64,000 nt of DNA from assembly GCA_021209875.1 (NCBI GenBank), contig JAGYVD010000001.1, positions 6,510,001 to 6,574,000 on the forward strand, written 5' to 3'. Below are positions 58,692 through 64,000 of this stretch, piece by piece. This DNA comes from Rosellinia necatrix (taxonomy: Eukaryota; Ascomycota; Sordariomycetes; Xylariales; Xylariaceae). The stretch's first letter is position 1. Each line of letters opens with the position of its first letter. A program made the position numbers and the translations under genes. The notes under the pieces were generated by a model. It saw only the letters and a list, made by a program, of their open reading frames with translations, was not told where the DNA came from and made no database searches.

Positions 58692-61600
58692 GCCCCCTTT
58701 TTTTAATTATATTAAGTGCCAAAGCTATAATAAAGCGTTATTATTTTTAATAACTATATAACTTTTTTTTTTATTATTTATAAAGTTAGCTACAGCTTTT
58801 TTTTAATTTTTTCAGCTAAAGTTTATTTTTTTTTTAATTTTAGTATTTTTTAATTAGTTTTTTAGTATTACATAGTTGCTACTTCGATTTTTATTAGTTG
58901 TTTTTATAACTGTATTTTTTTTATTTAACAAAATAATTAAATCTGTTTTTAGTATAGTTTATTTAATACTTAAAAATTATTTTAATTTTAAATAAATTAT
59001 TTTTTTTTTTTAAGTTTTGTTTTTTAAACACCGGGCTTAATGCTAATATTTTTAATAAAAAAATCTTTGCTTATGTTTTTAAATAATAAATATATAATTA
59101 AAATAATAAAATAAATATTAAAAGTTTTAATAATTTTAGCTTATAAGCTAACTTATTAATTTTTTTAATTTTTATAGTTTTACGCGCTATTAAAAATATT
59201 TTTAAACGGTTTTTAAAAAATAATATTTTAAATAAAGCTTTAAATATATTTTATTTTTATATTAAACTTTATTAATTTATGCTTGTTATTATAATATTAT
59301 TTTATACGCGCTGCTATAAAATCTATAACTAATTTTATATTTTTATAAAAATATTTTTATATAAATTATATATTTTTAATAGTTATATTTATTTTTTATT
59401 AATAAAAACTTTATTTAATTTAAATAGCTAAAATTTAAAAAGCTGTTTATAAACTAATAATTTAATAAGTTTTAAATACGTTTTATTTAAGTTTTATTAT
59501 AAAAATAGCAATATATTTACTTATTTACGGTCTAAATATATATATATATAGTATTAAATAATAATTTCTACGGTTTAATTTTTTGTTTTAATAATTTATT
59601 ATTTTATAAATAATAAAAGTTGTTATTAAAAGTTTTGTTTTTATAGCTTTTAAAGCTCTGTTTAAAATTTAAAAATAAATTTAAAATTTTAATTAAAAAT
59701 AATATTATTTAATACGTTTTAATTAAATAACAGGAATTATTTAGCTAATACTTTTGCCTAGTTTTTAACAGAGTATTTTTATTGCTAAATATAAGTAGTA
59801 AACGTTTTAATATAATATATATTATTATTATTAATATATTATGATAATTAAATCTTTCTGATTATTATAGTGTAGCTAAAGATAATATTTTAAGTAGGCT
59901 TATAATAAAATTTATTATAATTGTTTTTATTAGCTTAATATTTTCCGGTTAAATAAGTTAATAAATATTATATAGCTTTTTTTGCTAGTATTATATAATT
60001 TATATTTATTATAATAATTTAAATATGGTTTTATTTTATAAGTTTTTAATTTAATTATATAAAGCTTTAGTTTTTTATTATATATTATTTATTAAAATAA
60101 TATTTATTATTATATATTATTGCTAGAAATTTAGCTATTTATTTTTAAATATATATAATTTATGCTTATTTTTTAATTAATATTATATAATAAGCTGTTT
60201 ATAATTATAAAAGTATATCTAGGCCTGGAAAAATTTACAACGTTTTTATTGCTTTTGCGAATTGCTTTTAGAACTTTTAATATTTAAGATCTTTAGCGTA
60301 GTCCGCTATAATTTCAGCTTTTATTGTTTTTTTTATTATTAGTTCTAAATATATTATTTATATATTATTTAGTACTAGTTTTTATCTGTTCAAACTATTT
60401 TTTTTTTAGCATTTATTAAATTAATAATATTTTTTAATCGATTAAATATATTTAAAACAAAATTTAGTCTGTTTAACATATAATATATTTATAGTTTATA
60501 TTATAACAGGTATATCAACGTATTAATTAAATATTTATTTGCACGGTTTATAAACTTATTATTAAGCTTAATTTAATTTAATATATTTTTATTGTTAAAT
60601 AATTAATAAAACTATTAAGTTTATTAAAGCTTTAATTATAGTTTACAAGCGTTAATAAACTTAAACTATATAAACTACTTCTAGTTTAAAAGTTTATATT
60701 TTATTTTTAGTTATAATATATAACAACTTAAAAATATTATTAATAATACTTATATATTTAAAATTATTAATTTTAATTTTTATATATATTTATTTTAATA
60801 TAAAATAATATTATTTTAAAGCTTTTTTAGCAAGCTATTTATTTATATATATAATATTTTTATAAAATTATAATAATAAAATATAATATATAAATAGATC
60901 AAGTTTTAAAAGCTTTAAATAATTTTATTTTAGCTATAATTAGTTTAAAATATATAAACCGACAATATATTTAACGTTTATTATAATTATTAACTTTATA
61001 TCGTTTTATTTTATGTTTTTATTAAATAACTTTATTTTATATTTTTATAAAAATTCTGCAACTTTAGCATAATATAGCAATAATATATAAAAAATCCTAT
61101 ATTTTTAAATATTGTTTTAAAGTTTTAATTAATTTAAAAACTTAAAGTTTTTAAATACTATTAGCTGTTTTTATTATTAATATATTTAAAACGTTTATTT
61201 AAAAGCTTAATAATTTTATAAATAAATATATAATAAAAGTTTTTTTAAAAATAAAAAATTCTTTTTTATTAAAAAGTATAAAAATATTATATAAATAAAT
61301 TAAATAATCTGTTTTAATGTTTAAAAAATAATAATATTATTAATAAAAGCTTTATAATAATGCTTATAAAAATAAAACAACTTATTTATAAAACGTTAAA
61401 TATATGCGGACATATTATAAAATCTTATTAAAGCTACTGTTAATTGTTTTAATTTTTAAAAACTTATTATTATAAATTAGTTTTAATAATCGGGGTAAAC
61501 TGCAAATTAATAAAAAATGCGGTTGCGTTTATTATAGTTAAATATTTTTTTTTAATTAATATAATTATTATAAATTATAACAGTAATAAATAGTTGTTTA

Positions 61601-64000
61601 AAACATCGATTTTATTTAGAACTTTTAAATTAACTATTAAACGTAAGTATAGTTTTTTTTTATATATAAGCTATATAATAAAGTTAAATATATAAATAAA
61701 AAAACTGTTAATTTATTTTATTTTATTTTGCTTGTAAAGCTTGTTAAATATTATATTAACTGCTTTTTAATCGCGTGTATTAAAAAATATAATTAAGAAT
61801 TTAGTTTTATTTGTTGCTAATTGTTTATTAAAAAATTTTTATTTGTTTTTTTTAATATATTAATAATATTTTAGTTTTTTAAATATTAAATATTTTATTT
61901 AATAACTTAAAAATTTCTAGCGCTATAATATTTTTTTTTATATAAATAAACTGTTTATTTAAAGCTTTAACTTTGTTTTTTTTATTAGGCTTTTTTATAT
62001 TTAGTATTAACAGGACTTTTTAAATTTTAAGCTTTAGTGCTTTGTTTAATTATTTGCCTGTTTTTACTACAAGTATTTCTGTCGTATAAATCGCGTTAGT
62101 TGTATTTATTATATTAATTACGTCTGTTATAATAGTTGCGTTAGCTATATTAAAAATTTTGTCAAAAAAAAAGCCTGCTAAAAGAATACTGTGGTGTTTT
62201 AACGCGTTAATTATTCTAGCGATCGCACTAGCTTTTATTATAATTAGGTCTAAGTTTTAAATTATGTTGTAATTTTAGTACGTGTTAGCAGCAATAGCAG
62301 CAATAATAAAAATTATTAATATAAAGTCTGCTAATAAATATATGTTTAATAATTTAAAATTATTAAAAATATATATTTTTTTAAATATAAAAATATTAAA
62401 ATTAATAGCTAATAAAATATTTTAAAACGCGTTAAACAGCAGGCTAATATTAGTTATTAATATATTAGTTATATTTACAGTTTTAGCTGCTGTTAAACTT
62501 GCAGCTATTATTATAACTTTTAAAGATTTTTTTATATATTTTTAATACCTGATTTTTAATATAGTTATTTTTAAATTATATTTATTTAAATATTTTTAAA
62601 AATAGTTTTAGTTTTAAAAATAAATTAGCAACTATTACGTTTAAAAAGTTATAAATTTAATTAAAGCTGCTATATTATTTTTTATAATAGTTTAAATATA
62701 AAGTTTTTATTTTTAAATAATAATTTATATTTAGCTAGTGCTAATATTAATATTTTAAGCGTTAAAATAATTTTTATGCTAAAATTATTTCATATATATA
62801 TAAGTTTGCTTTAAAAATATTTAAAAAATATTTTAAAGTTTTTAACGTTTATAAAAATAATTATATTTAAATTATAATTAATTAATATTTTAAAAGTATT
62901 CAAAAGTTGTTTTTAATAATATTTTAATATTGTTTTTTTTTTATAACTTAAACCGTGTTTATAAATTTTAATAATTATAAAATCTATAATTATTATTATT
63001 TAATATATAAAATTTTAGTATAACTTTTATTTATATTTAATTTAACTACTTTTTATTTTTTAAGTCTAGCTTGTTTATTTTCAAAAATATGTTTAAATTT
63101 GCTTAATAATTGTTTTATTATTATTAAATAAATATAACTTATATTTAAGCTTATAGTAATATTTTTGCTATTTATAGATTTTTAATAATAATTTTAAAAT
63201 ATAAAAATTATTATTTTTACTTCTGCTTTTTAAAGTTATATAACTTATTAAATGTTTTTAAACTAATAATATAATCGATTTATTTTTTGTTTAAAATTTA
63301 TAATTTTTCTGCTACTATATTTTTAACTAGTTTTATTAAAAAAACAATTTTTATATAATTTTTAATATAATATTAAAATAATTATATTTATATAAATATT
63401 AAAACAGTATATTACGCGATATAAACAATATATTATATCGCTTATAAATATGCTTAATTAAAAATAACACGTTTTAAATATATTTAGCTAGACGTTTAAT
63501 ATAACGTGTAATATATTAACCCTAGTTATGCGCTAAATTAAATATCTGTTTATAATATTTATATAATTAGCTATAATCGATTATAATAAACGCTTTATTA
63601 TTGTTTAATTTAAAGCTAAATAAAATATAAAATAATGTTATGTTTAATATTAATAAGTCTAACTTAGCTGCGTTAACACGTTTTTTTTAATAACGATCGT
63701 ATTTATTTCTGCGTTTATTCTGGCCGTTTTTTTTTTTATTACTTTTTTTTTTTTATTCGGGCTTACAGCTTTTTTTTTTGTTTTTATTATACTATTTTTT
63801 TGTTTTTATTTTAATCTACGGTTTTTTAACGCTTATTTTTTTAATTAAACTTTTTGTTGTAGTTTTAATTACTTTTTTTAATTTATAAATATTTATTTTT
63901 TGCTGCTGCTATTAAAAAAAGCTTTGTTTTAATAATTTAAGTTATATATTTAGCTAAAATATTTTTTATATTAAGCGTTAAAAAATATTATTTAATTTTA

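Larger units (their letters stand above)
53520..64000. mobile_element. AT-rich RIP-degraded repeat block, no intact genes
   Basis: From here to the window end the DNA is, by eye, four-fifths or more A+T. Remaining C and G occur mostly as agct, cg or ct/ag steps; CpA and TpG are scarce and TpA is abundant. That pattern is the mark of RIP, which changes CpA to TpA in duplicated DNA during the sexual cycle. No open frame with a domain remains (one 65-codon frame at 58134-58331 is a low-complexity artefact). The block must once have been repeated, most likely transposons; the element class cannot be read directly. It runs off the window, so its full size is unknown and a pericentromeric or subtelomeric location is possible. 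Confidence 0.85.

Noticed and set aside
53520..64000. Telomere or mitochondrial DNA as explanation for the AT block
   Set aside because: No TTAGGG arrays, no mitochondrial genes or rRNA, and the dinucleotide pattern fits RIP. A centromere cannot be excluded.

Overview
The window is nuclear DNA of a filamentous ascomycete (Pezizomycotina, most likely Sordariomycetes). The evidence is protein families found there (HET-domain protein, fungal rhodopsin-like seven-helix protein, fused Cwh43, fungal ELYS-like protein), mostly short spliceosomal introns with GTANGT donors and CTRAC/CTAAT branch sites, and a terminal AT-rich block whose remaining C and G sit mainly in CpT/ApG and CpG contexts, as expected after repeat-induced point mutation (RIP). 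All family names come from reading translated sequence by eye; no database search was run.

Layout. 1-12.5 kb is gene-sparse: a single-exon HET protein (2727-4898, +), a small GNAT acetyltransferase (6044-6496, -) and a five-exon seven-helix membrane protein (9104-10685, -). At 12.5-15.8 kb lies the ARID subunit SWI1 of the SWI/SNF remodeler (-), followed by about 7.4 kb without a recognisable gene (15.8-23.2 kb) but rich in microsatellites. At 23.2-32.7 kb is a compact block: EVE/THYN1-like protein (+), UTP6 of the small-subunit processome (-, convergent, 49 bp away), CWH43 for GPI-lipid remodelling (+) and a secreted GH76 enzyme (+). A cytochrome P450 (33.9-35.9 kb, -) and an intron-containing tRNA-Glu(CTC) (37.3 kb, -) follow. 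At 40.9-52.4 kb are core genes: condensin SMC4 (-), ELYS-like nuclear-pore protein (+), ribosomal protein S26 (-) divergent from the ubiquitin-S27a fusion (+), and a GH18 chitinase with an N-terminal membrane segment (-).

From about 53.5 kb to the window end the sequence is an AT-rich, RIP-degraded repeat block with no surviving gene. It holds two short islands of ordinary composition (about 53.82-53.95 and 58.54-58.65 kb) with hairpins, and a perfect 16-bp inverted repeat next to the second island, near the point where the top strand changes from A-rich to T-rich. This suggests at least two dead elements in opposite orientation.

Functional themes are chromatin and chromosome structure (SWI1, SMC4, ELYS), ribosome production (UTP6, RPS26, ubiquitin-S27a, tRNA-Glu) and cell surface (CWH43, GH76, chitinase). 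Nothing indicates operon-like or biosynthetic-cluster organisation: the P450 has no backbone enzyme beside it. I found no convincing wholly new system. The observations most worth following are the structure of the RIP block and its spared islands, the prion-like SWI1 N-terminus, likely leader introns of ubiquitin-S27a and SWI1, the long CWH43 intron, and a dispersed TACCTAGGTA-type motif.
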